Assembly (NCBI RefSeq): GCF_910589235.1
Contig: NC_060956.1
Location: forward strand, 9,512,499 to 9,576,498
Source of the DNA: Vespa crabro
Taxonomy: Eukaryota; Arthropoda; Insecta; Hymenoptera; Vespidae
Direction: 5' to 3'
Length of the DNA stretch: 64,000 nt
Below are positions 1 to 10,883 of the stretch, piece after piece (within the stretch, counting starts at the first letter, position 1; each line of letters starts with the position of its first letter). A program made the translations under genes and the position numbers. Below the pieces are notes generated by a model. It did no database searches, had not been told where the DNA came from, and saw nothing but the letters and a program-made list of their open reading frames with translations.

Positions 1-330
1 CGCACGTTCTAATCTAAACTAAAATCAATGTCTAAGTAATCAAGAAAATCAAAGAGTATTTCTACGCCACTGAAGGAGGTTAGTCGCAGGCGGTTGACGA
101 AGGCGCATCATCGTTCATCATCCACTTTTTGTTGGCTCACCGAGTCGATCCTAGAATGGATTAGAGGCACTTAGAAAGCCGATAGCGATGGAATCGAGAA
201 GCTATTTCAACTCTCGTGCCATCTAAATTACCCCTTACTGTGCCGTCTGTCGCTTTATAGTATCGACGGTCACCTGTAATTTGCCTTCGCGAGTTCTCTT
301 GGGAAAAGGCTATAGAAAAGGTTGAAAAAA
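1..330. other. GC-enriched non-coding island at left edge
   Basis: This block has visibly more G+C and CpG than the following kilobase. I see no long ORF. A TATAAAG-like heptamer lies on the minus strand at 253-259, but no well-spaced initiator follows it. It could be a conserved regulatory element or a non-coding exon cut by the window edge. Confidence 0.3.
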
Positions 331-341
331 GAGAGGGACAT

Positions 342-343
<2 letters not shown>

Positions 344-385
<42 letters not shown>

Positions 386-424
386 GAGGGAGGTAGGGAG
401 GAAGAAAGAGAGAGAGAGAGAGAA
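344..424. repeat. (GA)n microsatellite, imperfect
   Basis: Two GA runs are separated by a GGAGGTAGGGAGG-type interruption. Confidence 0.95.
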
Positions 425-1683
425 ACGTTCTCTCTACAAATAAAGTTCTTACTCATTCGATCGATCCGTATCGCCAAGCGAAATTCACGTTTATTTGTTG
501 GAATAGAAGATACTCGACCTTTCGTATTCCTATTTCGAACTTTTATTTCTTATTCCAATATAAAACTTCAAATATGGAAACGCATGACCGCAACTGGAAA
601 ACTGTATCTATTATATATATGAAAGTTTGTCCCAATAATAATATTTAAAAAGACTTTAAATAAACAAGAGATATTGGGAAAGAACAATCGATAAAGAGAA
701 TCTTTATCGATCTTTTCACATATGTTTACTGATATATGAGATACATCGATCTCTCTTCTGAGAAATAACTTTCGCACGAAATCGTTTGTTGAAAAATATG
801 AATGAGAATTAAACGGTAAGTATCGTTCGAAATAATTGAAGTTCTGTTTTAATATCGTTTGAATCAAATCTTCGATTAAAATAATACAAGACTCATAATT
901 AGATTTTTATACCTTTTTCTTTTATAACGTTTAAAGTATCCAACTTACAATTATGCCATTCTATGAATCTTAAAGATTCTACATATAGGTCAAATTGAAT
1001 TTGGTAAATGAATAGAATGAGACTAAAAAAAAAAAAAGAAAAAAAATAGAAGAAAAAGAAAAGAAATATAGCTAAAAAAAAAATAAGAAAAAAAATTTTA
1101 AATAAATCGAAAATCTCTCAAAGAGAACGAAGTAAAAGTAAAAAAGTTGAGAAAGATCATTATTGACCTGAAATGTTTCTAACGTCTCCTGAGAGATGAT
1201 TACATTCGAAGGAAGATGAAAAGGAACATAGGTATGGCCTTTCTGATGAATGAAATAAATCACCGTTCTACGTAGACAAAAACAATCAAATCGACTTTAT
1301 AATATCGTGTAATCAATCGACGGAGATAGGTCGATTGTTGTGCAATATATATATTATATTATACAAGTTTGATGCAATTAATCGGCGAAAGTACTTTACA
1401 TCATTGATTCAATAGCGAGAAATCAACGATTTAACGAGCTAACATTAGACATCCGTAAATGTCAAAGAAGGATATACTTATAATGATAAAGGTTTGAACA
1501 CGACGGCCGAGTTGAGTCGAGTTGAATTGCGTAAAATCCTAAGCAGAAGAATTTATCGACTGTCCTACTGTCAACGTTCCTCCTGTCACCTACTTGTTTT
1601 ACGATAAAAAGAAAGTGACTTATACGAAAAATAACATGAGTATAGACACTAACCTTGCTCTCTTTTATTCTATTACATACAGC
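425..1683. other. AT-rich sequence, no gene seen
   Basis: AT-rich filler with an A-rich stretch near 1025-1097. Short ORFs here are low in complexity and show no coding character. Confidence 0.6.
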
Positions 1684-1714
1684 CTCTCTCTCTCCTTCTC
1701 TCTCTCTCTCCCTC

Positions 1715-1745
<31 letters not shown>
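1684..1745. repeat. (CT)n microsatellite
   Basis: CT dinucleotides with single-base interruptions. It produces a spurious Ser/Leu-rich ORF. Confidence 0.95.
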
Positions 1746-2023
1746 TCTTCTTTATATCTTTTGTTACGCTTTCTTATCTTCTTCAAATGAGTCAACATTG
1801 ATCCACTTCTTTTTTATTTACTCTTTTTTTATGAAAAACTTCGAAACGGATAAATATATCCATCAGATATTTTCTTTTTTTTTTCTCTCTTCTTTTCATA
1901 AGGCGTATTTATTAAAAATTTTTTTTAAATTTATTTACAACTTTTATTTTCCATCTAATATAGACTCTTGTTTCTTAAGAACATTTCGTTGATTTGAATT
2001 ATTTAGGAATTCATTAATCTACA

Positions 2024-2024
2024 T

Positions 2025-2077
<53 letters not shown>

Positions 2078-2135
2078 TGTGTGTGTATGTGTGTGTATGT
2101 GTGTGTGTGTATGTGTGTGTGTGTGTGTGTGTGTA
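2024..2135. repeat. (GT)n microsatellite with ATGT interruptions
   Basis: About 110 bases of GT repeat, with regularly spaced single GT to AT changes in its second half. Confidence 0.95.
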
Positions 2136-2189
2136 TTTATATTTTGTAATATTTATATGAAAAAATTTTTAATTTCATTTAACATTAAG

Positions 2190-2575
2190 ATCATTTCCGT
2201 TTAACAATACCGAACGATGATAATTTCTCCTCGAAAACATCAAGACTTTAGGGAAAGATCGAAATAGCGGAACTCCATTTAAGTAGGAGCATAAATTTCT
2301 AAGACAATTAACACGAACACTTCCTCCTGATAGATATCCTGCCAAGAAGTCCGTAACAATGTAGACATATCGTATATGCAAGGGTTAACGAGAAAGATAG
2401 AGCACTTCGATGAAGTACAAAATCGTTGACTGACGGATCGTTCACTCGACAATGAAATTTGTAACGTTGATGGGCACATCCAATTACGAACGCCCGATTG
2501 CTACGAGATTTATGACTCGTACGAATCCAGATATGTTCGCATTTTCGCATACGACTACTAGACCGTCGTCCTTAA
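2190..2575 (-). other. GC-enriched island with overlapping open frames
   Basis: On the minus strand an ATG at 2550 opens an 80-residue frame to 2308. It is Cys-rich near its end (RRKCSC) and shows ordinary codon variety. A second minus frame over the same bases is open for a similar length, so openness may only reflect composition. I recognise no family. It may be a short exon or a conserved non-coding element. Confidence 0.25.
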
Positions 2576-2623
2576 ATCAACGAAATGATTCAATTGATTA
2601 ATAGCCAATTAAATTCTGATTCC

Positions 2624-2699
<76 letters not shown>
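2624..2699. repeat. Compound (CT)n(TA)n microsatellite
   Basis: A CT run of about 25 bases passes directly into a TA run of about 50 bases. Confidence 0.95.
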
Positions 2700-2705
<6 letters not shown>

Positions 2706-2820
2706 CAAACATACTATTATATGTAATATAAAATACACACTTATAAATAAGAAGGACAATGTAAATAATAAAATTTATACTTAAACATTACGTTTTGGTA
2801 TAATACGGAGGAGAAACATA

Positions 2821-2861
2821 AAGAGAAAAGAAAAGAAAAGAAAAGAAAGAAAGAAAGAAAA
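2821..2861. repeat. (AAAAG)n/(AAAG)n microsatellite
   Basis: Repeats of AAAAG change to AAAG toward the 3' side. Confidence 0.9.
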
Positions 2862-3094
2862 TTGTCCAAGTTCATTGCCAAGAAAAAAACGATTCTCTCC
2901 ACCGTTAAATCTTAACGTGATCTTTCAATTAATTAATTAAACGCAAGCAATCCTTTCTTTCTTATACGTGCATTGATACACGATAGATTGGTTTGTAAGC
3001 AAATTATCGGCCCTATTTCACAATCTGCGAAAGCTCAAATTACGATGTAAAAGCGTATCTGCTGACGCTAACAAATTTACACCGATTTAGAGAG

Positions 3095-3178
3095 GTGACG
3101 AGAAAGAGAGGAAGAGGATATATAGATAGAGAAAGAGAGAGGGAGAAAGAGGGAGAAAGAGAGAACGCAGGATAGAAC

Positions 3179-3225
<47 letters not shown>

Positions 3226-3240
3226 GGATAGAGAAGAGGA
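3095..3240. repeat. GA-rich compound microsatellite
   Basis: Imperfect GA/GGGAGAAA repeats are followed by a pure GA run at about 3184-3224. Read in reverse it gives a long Ser/Leu ORF that is an artefact. Confidence 0.9.
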
Positions 3241-3435
3241 GGAATCCAACGTGAATCCAGAACAATCGATCGACTTAATAGCCATTACCTGAAGCATTCG
3301 CGCAGCGCCTGTAGGAGACGTCAGCATCGAAGCAAATCCAGGCGAGCATCACTTCTCATTATCTCGTCGGCTTTGTCGACTCGCGACGTGCACCAGAGAC
3401 GAATTCACGCTTCCTGGTTCGTCTTCCCTACTTCA
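3241..3435 (-). other. GC-enriched island with exon-like signals
   Basis: CpG-rich compared with its flanks. On the minus strand an ATG at 3349 reads 20 codons (beginning MLAWICFDADVSYRRC) and then meets CAG/GTAATG, a usable 5' splice site, with the exon edge at 3289. The upstream part to about 3435 would then be 5' UTR. This could equally be an enhancer. The peptide is too short to recognise. Confidence 0.2.
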
Positions 3436-3628
3436 AAGACAAATACTTTCCCCTTTAGAACGATCGAATCGAACTTTCGTCTCGGTTCGATCACTTTTAA
3501 TTATCTCAACGTAATTTCAAACGTTCTAATTAATCGTAATATTTTATTCAACTTTTATCTATGTACTTATATGTATAGAAATTTTCGTCGAATCGAGAAT
3601 CCCTCTGGGCTTAATAACTGTCACACGT

Positions 3629-3656
3629 GTATATATATGGATGTATGGATATATAT

Positions 3657-3708
<52 letters not shown>
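3629..3708. repeat. (TA)n microsatellite with GGA interruptions
   Basis: A TATATGGA-type start leads into a pure TA run of about 50 bases. Confidence 0.95.
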
Positions 3709-3711
<3 letters not shown>

Positions 3712-4400
3712 GGGGATAACGTACGTTCCATTCGAAAATTTCAATTTAAATATGCAGAAAATTATGAGATGAGATAGATATTTAGGTACATGTAAAAGGT
3801 AAAATCATTTGGACAAAGTTAAATGAAGAGCGAGGAATAATCGAAATTCCAGTAAAATAAGTTATTGTGATTTGAATCAATCTCTCATTCGATTAATATA
3901 TATATATTTTCTTCCTTGCGGATGATGCATGTTCAACTTTTCTTGTTTTTATTTTTATCCAATATTATATATTATATATTTAGTATCATCTAATAATTCT
4001 TCTCCCATTAAAAAATGTATGAAGTGAAATGTATTTAACACTTACAATAATGTTTAATTCAATTTCATTATTTTTTAATGTAATTCAGCTATCTAAGATA
4101 AAATATTTAAACAGTGTGTGCGTGTGCATGTGTGTGTAAACCTACATTGATCGAACGATCGAATTTAAAAAAATATATTTTAAAATAAATTACGATAATA
4201 ATACGATACATTAATCTTAATAATATCATCTTTTCGTTATAGCATTTAGAATAAAATGATTTTATAATAATGATAAAACAATATAAAGATTCATTCGTTA
4301 ATAACAAAGTAAAACTCGAATAAAAATTTGAAATTCGTATTGATTCTTTCGAACAATATATCCATCGGTTTCCAATCGTTCATTGTATTCAACTAATTAT
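3709..4400. other. AT-rich sequence, no gene seen
   Basis: Plain AT-rich sequence with a small GT-type repeat at about 4114-4137. Confidence 0.6.
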
Positions 4401-4640
4401 TATTCGCTGTCCTAGAAATTTCGTGAAGATTGGAATGATCCATTTAAGTACGGATCTCTTATGGAGTATTCATTCATCGATAACCAGCATACATCATTGA
4501 ACCATGATCTGTATAGCGAATTATACTGCCGATTCGGAGCACGTAACCACGATCCCTTTTGTTCCTGCAGGAAGTGAGCAAACAAACGAAAATGCCTATT
4601 GTATATCGATCGAGTTTGCACCGATTGTGTGAACAATAGA
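4400..4640. other. GC-enriched island with a splice-acceptor-like motif
   Basis: On the plus strand a pyrimidine-rich stretch ends in CCTGCAG/G at about 4570. It is followed by an open frame of about 22 codons ending in TAG near 4638. Minus-strand frames are also open over the same bases, so no coding call is made. Confidence 0.2.
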
Positions 4641-4727
4641 GATAATTACCGTACAAATCCACGATGATCACTAAGCGAATAAGTAGAAGAGAGATCGAGG
4701 TAGACAGATAGAAAATAAGAGAGAGAA

Positions 4728-4762
<35 letters not shown>
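4728..4762. repeat. (TA)n microsatellite
   Basis: Short TA run flanked by GA and poly-G sequence. Confidence 0.9.
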
Positions 4763-4769
4763 GAGGGGG

Positions 4770-7423
4770 GGAGAAGTGCAAAAGTGCCTATTATCGGAAT
4801 ATCACGATAATTAAGTACCAAAAACCGATAATTATCGATCCGCACGTATTTTACATGGGTATTGAATGTTACACAAACAGGAACTATATATACAAAAAGA
4901 GGATCGTGTATTTGTATTATCTATTTGTTTAAAAAAGTATTTAAGTTAATTAAGACATCTCACCGACTTAAATGTATTCACCGAGGTTTCTTATTAAGAC
5001 GTGTTACGCAAATGAATTACGCGTAAAGGATCTATAAGAATACTTAGAATTTCAGGCACTTATTTCTTAAGTTTTTGGCTTAAGGGCCGATAATTTATGA
5101 TTGTAGTTAAATTAGTATTAGAGATTATTTTTCAAGAGAAAAAAAGTCATAGAAGCAATGTAAACATTATTACACAAATTAAATGGTCAAATATTTTCTT
5201 TTTTTATTTATCTTTTTCCTAAATTCTATGTATCTCGCAAGGATCAATCAAAAGAAATTAATTTGTTCAAGTAAATAATTAAGCTTTCCTTCTACCTTGA
5301 AATTCTACGGCAGGTTTAATCACAAATCCACACTTAATCATTATACGTAAATACATTGTTATTCATATAAATTCAATTTCAGAGCTCAAACAATTATCAA
5401 CTGAATTGAAGTAAAATATCAATTCAAATTAAAAACCAACTGAAAATATAATATAATACTTATCTCAATCAATCCACAAATTCGTTTTATCAACAAATTA
5501 TTATTAAAAGTATTGGCGACGAAATCAATGCTAAATATTAGGTGTCAACAAAAACTTTATACATGTATTTAATAAAACTTTATACAAACGTACAGATAAT
5601 TGTATAGTTTCTTTAAAAAGGATTGAAATTACCAGCACGAAATATAAGAGATAAAACTGGAGAAGAAAAAAAAATTGCTTTTAATATGATTTTAAACATA
5701 ATCCAATGAATGTGTAACGAAGTACCCTCTTAAAGGAGTAATTATACGAAGATAATTTGAATCAGCAGGTGCTTGATGAGAAATTCTATCTCTCATTCCT
5801 ACGAGCTCACCTTACTACGAAATATAGAACTGATTGTCTAGTTACAAATAAACTTACATTTCTCTGTTCTAAACAAGACTTAAAAATCGACGAAGTACAT
5901 ATTTATTTGAGGATTCTAGAAAAAAATAAAAAAAAAAAAAAAGAGAGAGAGAGAACAGAATGCACAGCTCATTAATTTTATTTATTAAACAAATAAGATC
6001 ACGTATAAAACTTTGTATTATATCCCGTAATATACGGATAAAAAGATAAATTATATATATAAACGTAGTATAAGTATAATAATAATGTTTTTACAAAATT
6101 ATATGTATATATATGTATTGGCGTTACAAAAGTCGTACATTCCCTTAAACAAATCCTTTTGATTTTATATCATCGATAAAAATATGTTATTATACGGAAC
6201 ACCATGTGTGATTATAAACTTTTTACAATATTTTACCTTGGTAACGAATCGTTCGAACGGATATATTATTATTTGCGATAGTTTTAATATTTATACCGAT
6301 TTTTTTAACAAGAGTATTGACGAATGATTGAAAAACCAAATTAAAATTTCCATCGTGTTATTCTTCCTATTTTTTTCTCTTCTCTTTTTTTTTCTATGAT
6401 TACGTTTGTTCTGCGTGACAGGGTAAAAAGCAAGTAAATAAAAGAAAATACATTACATACTTGATATTATGAAAATATTTGAAATCGACAAATATCAACA
6501 TTATAATAATACAGAACAGTATTGTTGAGTTAAGTATTTACGTTAATCCGTAGAGAAAGATAAAAAAATCGTTTATTCTTCTCGTTCAATTTTATCACAT
6601 GACAATTTTGTGAATAAGAGGAGAAAAAAAAAGAACAAATATTAACAATTACAACAACTCTATTCCATTCCATTTATTTTGTCCTCTCATTTATTATTCT
6701 ATTATTTGTAATTATTTACTCTTGTTACATAAAAATAGATAGAATATAAACGTAAATACGGACGTATTTATGTGGATTAACGAATAAAGCAAAAAAAAAT
6801 TATTTTTTACGTATACTGCATAGGAAGTAAATAAGTATCTACCATATAGTGACGAAAGTTGTTTTAAGAAGTAACATTCGCATATAGAATTGCACGTAGT
6901 TGCATGCTGGCATGATTAGGATTTTCGGCACTATGTCATAGCAACTACAGAAAGAGTCGAAGATCCTCTCCCCCTCCCCTCTTTCCTTTTTGTTGAACGA
7001 TACAAGTCAAGACGAAAAGTTTTGTCGAGATGAAGAGTACAGTCGATGAAGTAGCAAAAAAATTTAATAATACAAAGCAGAGCAATTATTATTTTTTTAA
7101 TTATTCGAATTCATTTTTTCATTACCAACTTCACGTAAAAATCCTATATATTTATTTCTTTATAAAACTGAATTTACAGAAAAAAAAAGAAAAAAAGAAT
7201 TCAATAAAAATTTATATAAAATAATTATATTTCATTGATATTTTAAAAAATTTAATTATTGTTACTTTTTATTATTATATATTTATATTTCTCATATTTA
7301 TTTTACAATACCTTTTATCCGTAAACATTGTATATATAGACGTGACAAATCTACTCTAGGACAAAATCATTCACGGACGACAGAATTTACAATAAATAGG
7401 CTCAAATAATAGCGAAATATAAC
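4770..7423. other. Long AT-rich stretch, no gene seen
   Basis: About 2.6 kb of AT-rich filler. Minor items are an A-run plus GA repeat at 5926-5955 and a C/T-rich patch at 6966-6990. No frame shows coding character. Confidence 0.6.
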
Positions 7424-7705
7424 ATGATAGTGGATAGAACTTTCAAGAAGAGTACAATTACAAAGCATAGTAACGACGATGAAGAGAGTTTCGTGTTTCA
7501 CGCACGAAGGCGAATGTCAACTCTCCCTCTCGACTTTCCATCCCCGTTTGTTACGCCCTTCATGAAGTCACCTTTATTTGTACAACGATCCTGGAAACAC
7601 TCGATGGAGGATTTAATGCGACCCTATTTAACACGAATCGAATCCAATCGAAGAAAGTATTTCTTTTATCATATCCATTTACTTCTTTGTTTCCCTTATT
7701 TCTAA
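7424..7705 (+). CDS. Candidate small ORF or exon, function unknown
   Basis: A true ATG opens 93 codons to a TAA. Roughly the first 75 codons lie in a patch clearly richer in G+C than the flanks, with mixed amino acids and no low complexity; the middle contains FPSPFVTPFMKSPLFVQRSW. The last residues become aromatic and AT-coded, so a true exon might end earlier. No competing long frame overlaps it. I see no signal peptide and recognise no family. It could be a small protein gene, an internal exon or a conserved non-coding element. Confidence 0.3.
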   Translation: MIVDRTFKKSTITKHSNDDEESFVFHARRRMSTLPLDFPSPFVTPFMKSPLFVQRSWKHSMEDLMRPYLTRIESNRRKYFFYHIHLLLCFPYF

Positions 7706-8089
7706 GTCTTGCTATATCTGTTCTGAAGATAAAAATAATTATATTTTATAATTTTTTGCAATAATTATATTTAATATTTCTATTTCTATTGCATATTTTT
7801 ATATTTAAAATAAAAATTTTCACATTTTTTGATAATATTATAAGTTTATTTTATTTATAATAATATATGTATGTATAATTACTTGTAATAATCTTTTAAA
7901 TCCGCGATAATAAACCTCTCTTTTCAAAAATCTTTTTATTTACGAAATGTGAGAATAAATATATTTGAATAATAATAATTAAAACATACTAATCATAATT
8001 AAGTAATATTAGAAAAGTATAGAAATTAAATTTAATTATTTATTGATATTTAGATATTATATTTTCCAAGAAAATCTTTTTCGCATGTA
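7706..8089. other. AT-rich sequence, no gene seen
   Basis: Very AT-rich filler without repeat structure that I can see. Confidence 0.6.
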
Positions 8090-8396
8090 TTGATACTCAT
8101 TAGTCATAACATTACTTTTAGTTCTGTGCAACCAGTCTTTAGAAGCTCGTTACAGAAGATTAATAGTTATTACAGATTTATTTTGATATTAATTTTGTGT
8201 CTCTTTTTTCTTATTTATATGTTAACAATTAAAACTATTCAAAACTTGATTTTATAATAATAGTATCACTAAAAAATTAAAATTTTATTTATAAGTTAAT
8301 ATTAAAATAAACCTATAATAACCTATCGTATTTTTTAACAATCTTTAAAATACTTATAACAGAAAATTAAAAAATGTCATGACTAATGAGTATCAA
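8090..8396. mobile_element. MITE-like element with 24-bp terminal inverted repeats
   Basis: Bases 8090-8113 and 8373-8396 are inverted copies of each other, matching 23 of 24. The outer end begins TTGATACTCATTAGTCAT. CATG lies just outside the right copy and two bases outside the left copy, so it may be a 4-bp target duplication or part of a longer inverted repeat. The roughly 260-bp interior is AT-rich and non-coding. The structure fits a short non-autonomous DNA transposon. Its family is not identified. Confidence 0.6.
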
Positions 8397-9192
8397 CATG
8401 CCTATGAAAAATTTTCTTGGTGTTGACGTACACATGCGCAATCTCAAATGTTTAAAGTACTATCTCCTAAGTGTATGTTGACACACCTGTGCAATTCAGG
8501 TATCTATGGTACTTTCTTCTAAGGGCTACATATCCCGATTGGATATATCTGTCCCTAGAAATTCCTTGGATAATCACTAAGAAAGCGAGTACATGAGAAA
8601 AACATTGCCACTTTTGTCCGAGCTTAGGCATTATTAGTAAAGTACTTACTTTTCGATAATGTTTCGAACCGGGCATCTACATTTCAAATATCAATGCAAT
8701 ACTCATGGATCCACACGGTCACCAGGACAAAGGACCACGTATGAGATGGGTTAAATATTTCGAACAAACTATCCCGACCAGTTATCCATTATCAATAAGA
8801 ATATTGCTTTCCCGTGCCAGGTACTTTTTACTTAAATTCCTCCCTTTCCAGTTCCATTTCCATTTCCTAAATCTTTATGGATAACTCGAGAGAAATCTAC
8901 ATACAGTCGCATTCAAGCATTCGCACTCACCAGTAAGACAACCAAATCTTACCAACATCACTGGTTATGCCTCAAAGGTATCCAGCACAAACTAAATCGT
9001 AACAGTCAAAACTATTATTCTTCAGACTTACATCAAGACCTTCGAGTCTTATTATTTTACTGATTCAAAAATAGCCAACACGATTCACTACACAAGAACA
9101 TATCTCAACCATTGTATCATACTACGACAAATATATTATGATAACTACAATTCACTCTACATCTATGATTTTGCATCTACCTCACGAGTTCC

Positions 9193-9297
9193 ATGGAATC
9201 TTTCAAAAAAATTCGCGTTCTATTAATTCTTCTATTAATTTGCGGAAACGTGGCAAGCGGTATTTTGCTAACAGCCTACTACGATATCCTAGTCTAG
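9193..9297 (+). pseudogene. 34-codon ORF with signal-peptide-like N-terminus
   Basis: The ATG at 9193 encodes a basic start (MESFKKIR) and then a hydrophobic core rich in Leu and Ile (VLLILLLICGNVASG), the pattern of a secretory signal peptide. It stops at TAG 9295-9297. Other frames continue a protein-like reading further on, so this is probably the 5' end of a frameshifted gene for a secreted or membrane protein belonging to the surrounding insert. Family unknown. Confidence 0.35.
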
Positions 9298-9380
9298 TAT
9301 CGCTGACCTTATTCATTGTGACTAGTGGGTTTATAACTCTGACTATTAAGAAGAGACAGGGAAACTTTCTCTGTACAACT

Positions 9381-9430
9381 CGACTATCATCGCTGGTTTG
9401 GTGCGAGATGCGTATCTGAAAACGCTCTCG
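9381..9430 (+). repeat. Dispersed repeat, copy 1
   Basis: Matches 33136-33185 at 38 of 49 positions. In one frame both copies read as related peptides (STIIAGLVRDAYLK here, STAIAGPMRDAYLK there). In another frame both run open for 12 codons and end in a stop at the same position. Looser similarity continues to about 9480. Confidence 0.6.
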
Positions 9431-9480
9431 TATTTACGCCTTCACGACATAATACTTGGAAAATATTTAAACATCAAAAA

Positions 9481-10328
9481 ATAATTGGATTATAATTCAC
9501 ATACTTTTTTTAATATTATACCATTTTGATAACTATGTTTTCATTATTGTTTATTTTGAGTTGTAATGTAATTTAAAATAACGCCATACGTACTCATTGA
9601 ATTTGTATACAATCTTTATTATTATTAAAAAAAAAAAAACAACGCAATACAAAAATCGGATGATCTTCCTTTTTTATCAAAAAAAAATAGCGTTTTACCA
9701 CTTATAATAATTTTGTTACTAGTTAGTAATTCTTAACTTTCTTTTGATAATTTTTTTTTATCAGATTATTGCAAGTGCTTTAAAAATCATGATTATCGTT
9801 ACAAGAATCAACATTGTATACAATATTTATTTATATATTTACGTATGTTTATAATGATATAATATCTATTGTATATCTTTCTTATCTGTTTTAATTGAAA
9901 AATGTATTTTATACAAAAGTAAACTTCGATGTTTTGTGAATTTAAATAAGGATTACTCGAAAAATTAATTTCGCCTCATTTGTTTGAAATTTCAAAATTC
10001 TCCAAAACTCAGAAGAGAACTTCGAAAACAATTTATCCCAGAACTGGATAAATATCACGTGTTACATGATGGATTCATCTTAAAATTCATTTCCGTACGC
10101 TTAGCTAATATGAAGTAAGGTAGCTTTTACCGTGTGATTAATTACAGTAATTAATTAGTGTAATGTCGAAGACAACTTTGTAAATACGATCAATATATTT
10201 TATACTACTAAAATATATAGTAGTATGACTTTTGATTAATCGAACATATAACTTACGACCGATACGTTACTCAATTTTGTCGACTGTTGAAAATTGAAAT
10301 ACATATATACATAAATATATACAAGGTG

Positions 10329-10329
<1 letters not shown>
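9481..10329. other. AT-rich sequence, no gene seen
   Basis: Only a poly-A run near 9626-9640 stands out. Confidence 0.6.

Positions 10330-10367
<38 letters not shown>
10330..10367. repeat. (TA)n microsatellite
   Basis: Uninterrupted TA run. Confidence 0.95.
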
Positions 10368-10370
<3 letters not shown>

Positions 10371-10501
10371 TTATTGTTATAAAATGAAATAAATTAAAAA
10401 TAATAACGCCAATAAACCTCGTTCTTTTTCAATTGAGAACGTGATTAAAATAAGTTAATAGTTTTGATATTAATATTTTCTAAATGACCACCTTGTTCAT
10501 T

Positions 10502-10550
10502 CATTTTCTTAAAAAATATTTATACGTTTCCATTTTCTTAAAAAATATTT
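10502..10550. repeat. 20-bp direct repeat, two copies
   Basis: The motif CATTTTCTTAAAAAATATTT occurs exactly at 10502-10521 and 10531-10550. Confidence 0.85.
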
Positions 10551-10883
10551 GCACCAAGGACAATGTATTCTTTAACGGATCCTATTCAATATTACTATGA
10601 ACGTTAAGCACGCAACAAATACGGGAAAGTATCTTTAAGAACGCGAACATTTTTCGTATCAATGCGCACAGAAAAGACGCGAGCATCGTTACTGAATACA
10701 AATCGCATTACCAACGAAATCCGATTAGAGAAGCACTTCGCATTAAAGCACGAAGTGCTTTATAGAAGTAAAATCTTTCTCATGTTTTGTATCGAAACGA
10801 TAGAGAAAGAAACAGCTAGAATGTATTTTCGAGTTTTCATTAAAATCGTTTTCTTTGTTTTGTCTTTTGCGTTTTCTTATTAA

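Larger units (their letters stand above)
8397..9480 (+). mobile_element. Compositionally foreign insert, probable decayed mobile element
   Basis: Starting right at the inner repeat boundary, about 1 kb is clearly richer in G+C than its neighbours. Several frames give protein-like stretches broken by stops, as expected for a dead coding element. Its last part (9381-9430) recurs at 33136-33185 at 38 of 49 identities, which supports a dispersed element. A short ORF with a strongly hydrophobic start lies inside (9193-9297). I cannot name the family. Confidence 0.45.

Noticed and set aside
3440..3500. GGTTCGATC resembling a tRNA B-box
   Set aside because: No A-box at the right distance and no cloverleaf could be drawn.
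10662..10883. 73-codon plus ORF with ATG
   Set aside because: The second half is AT-driven and the first half is too short to judge; no supporting signal nearby.
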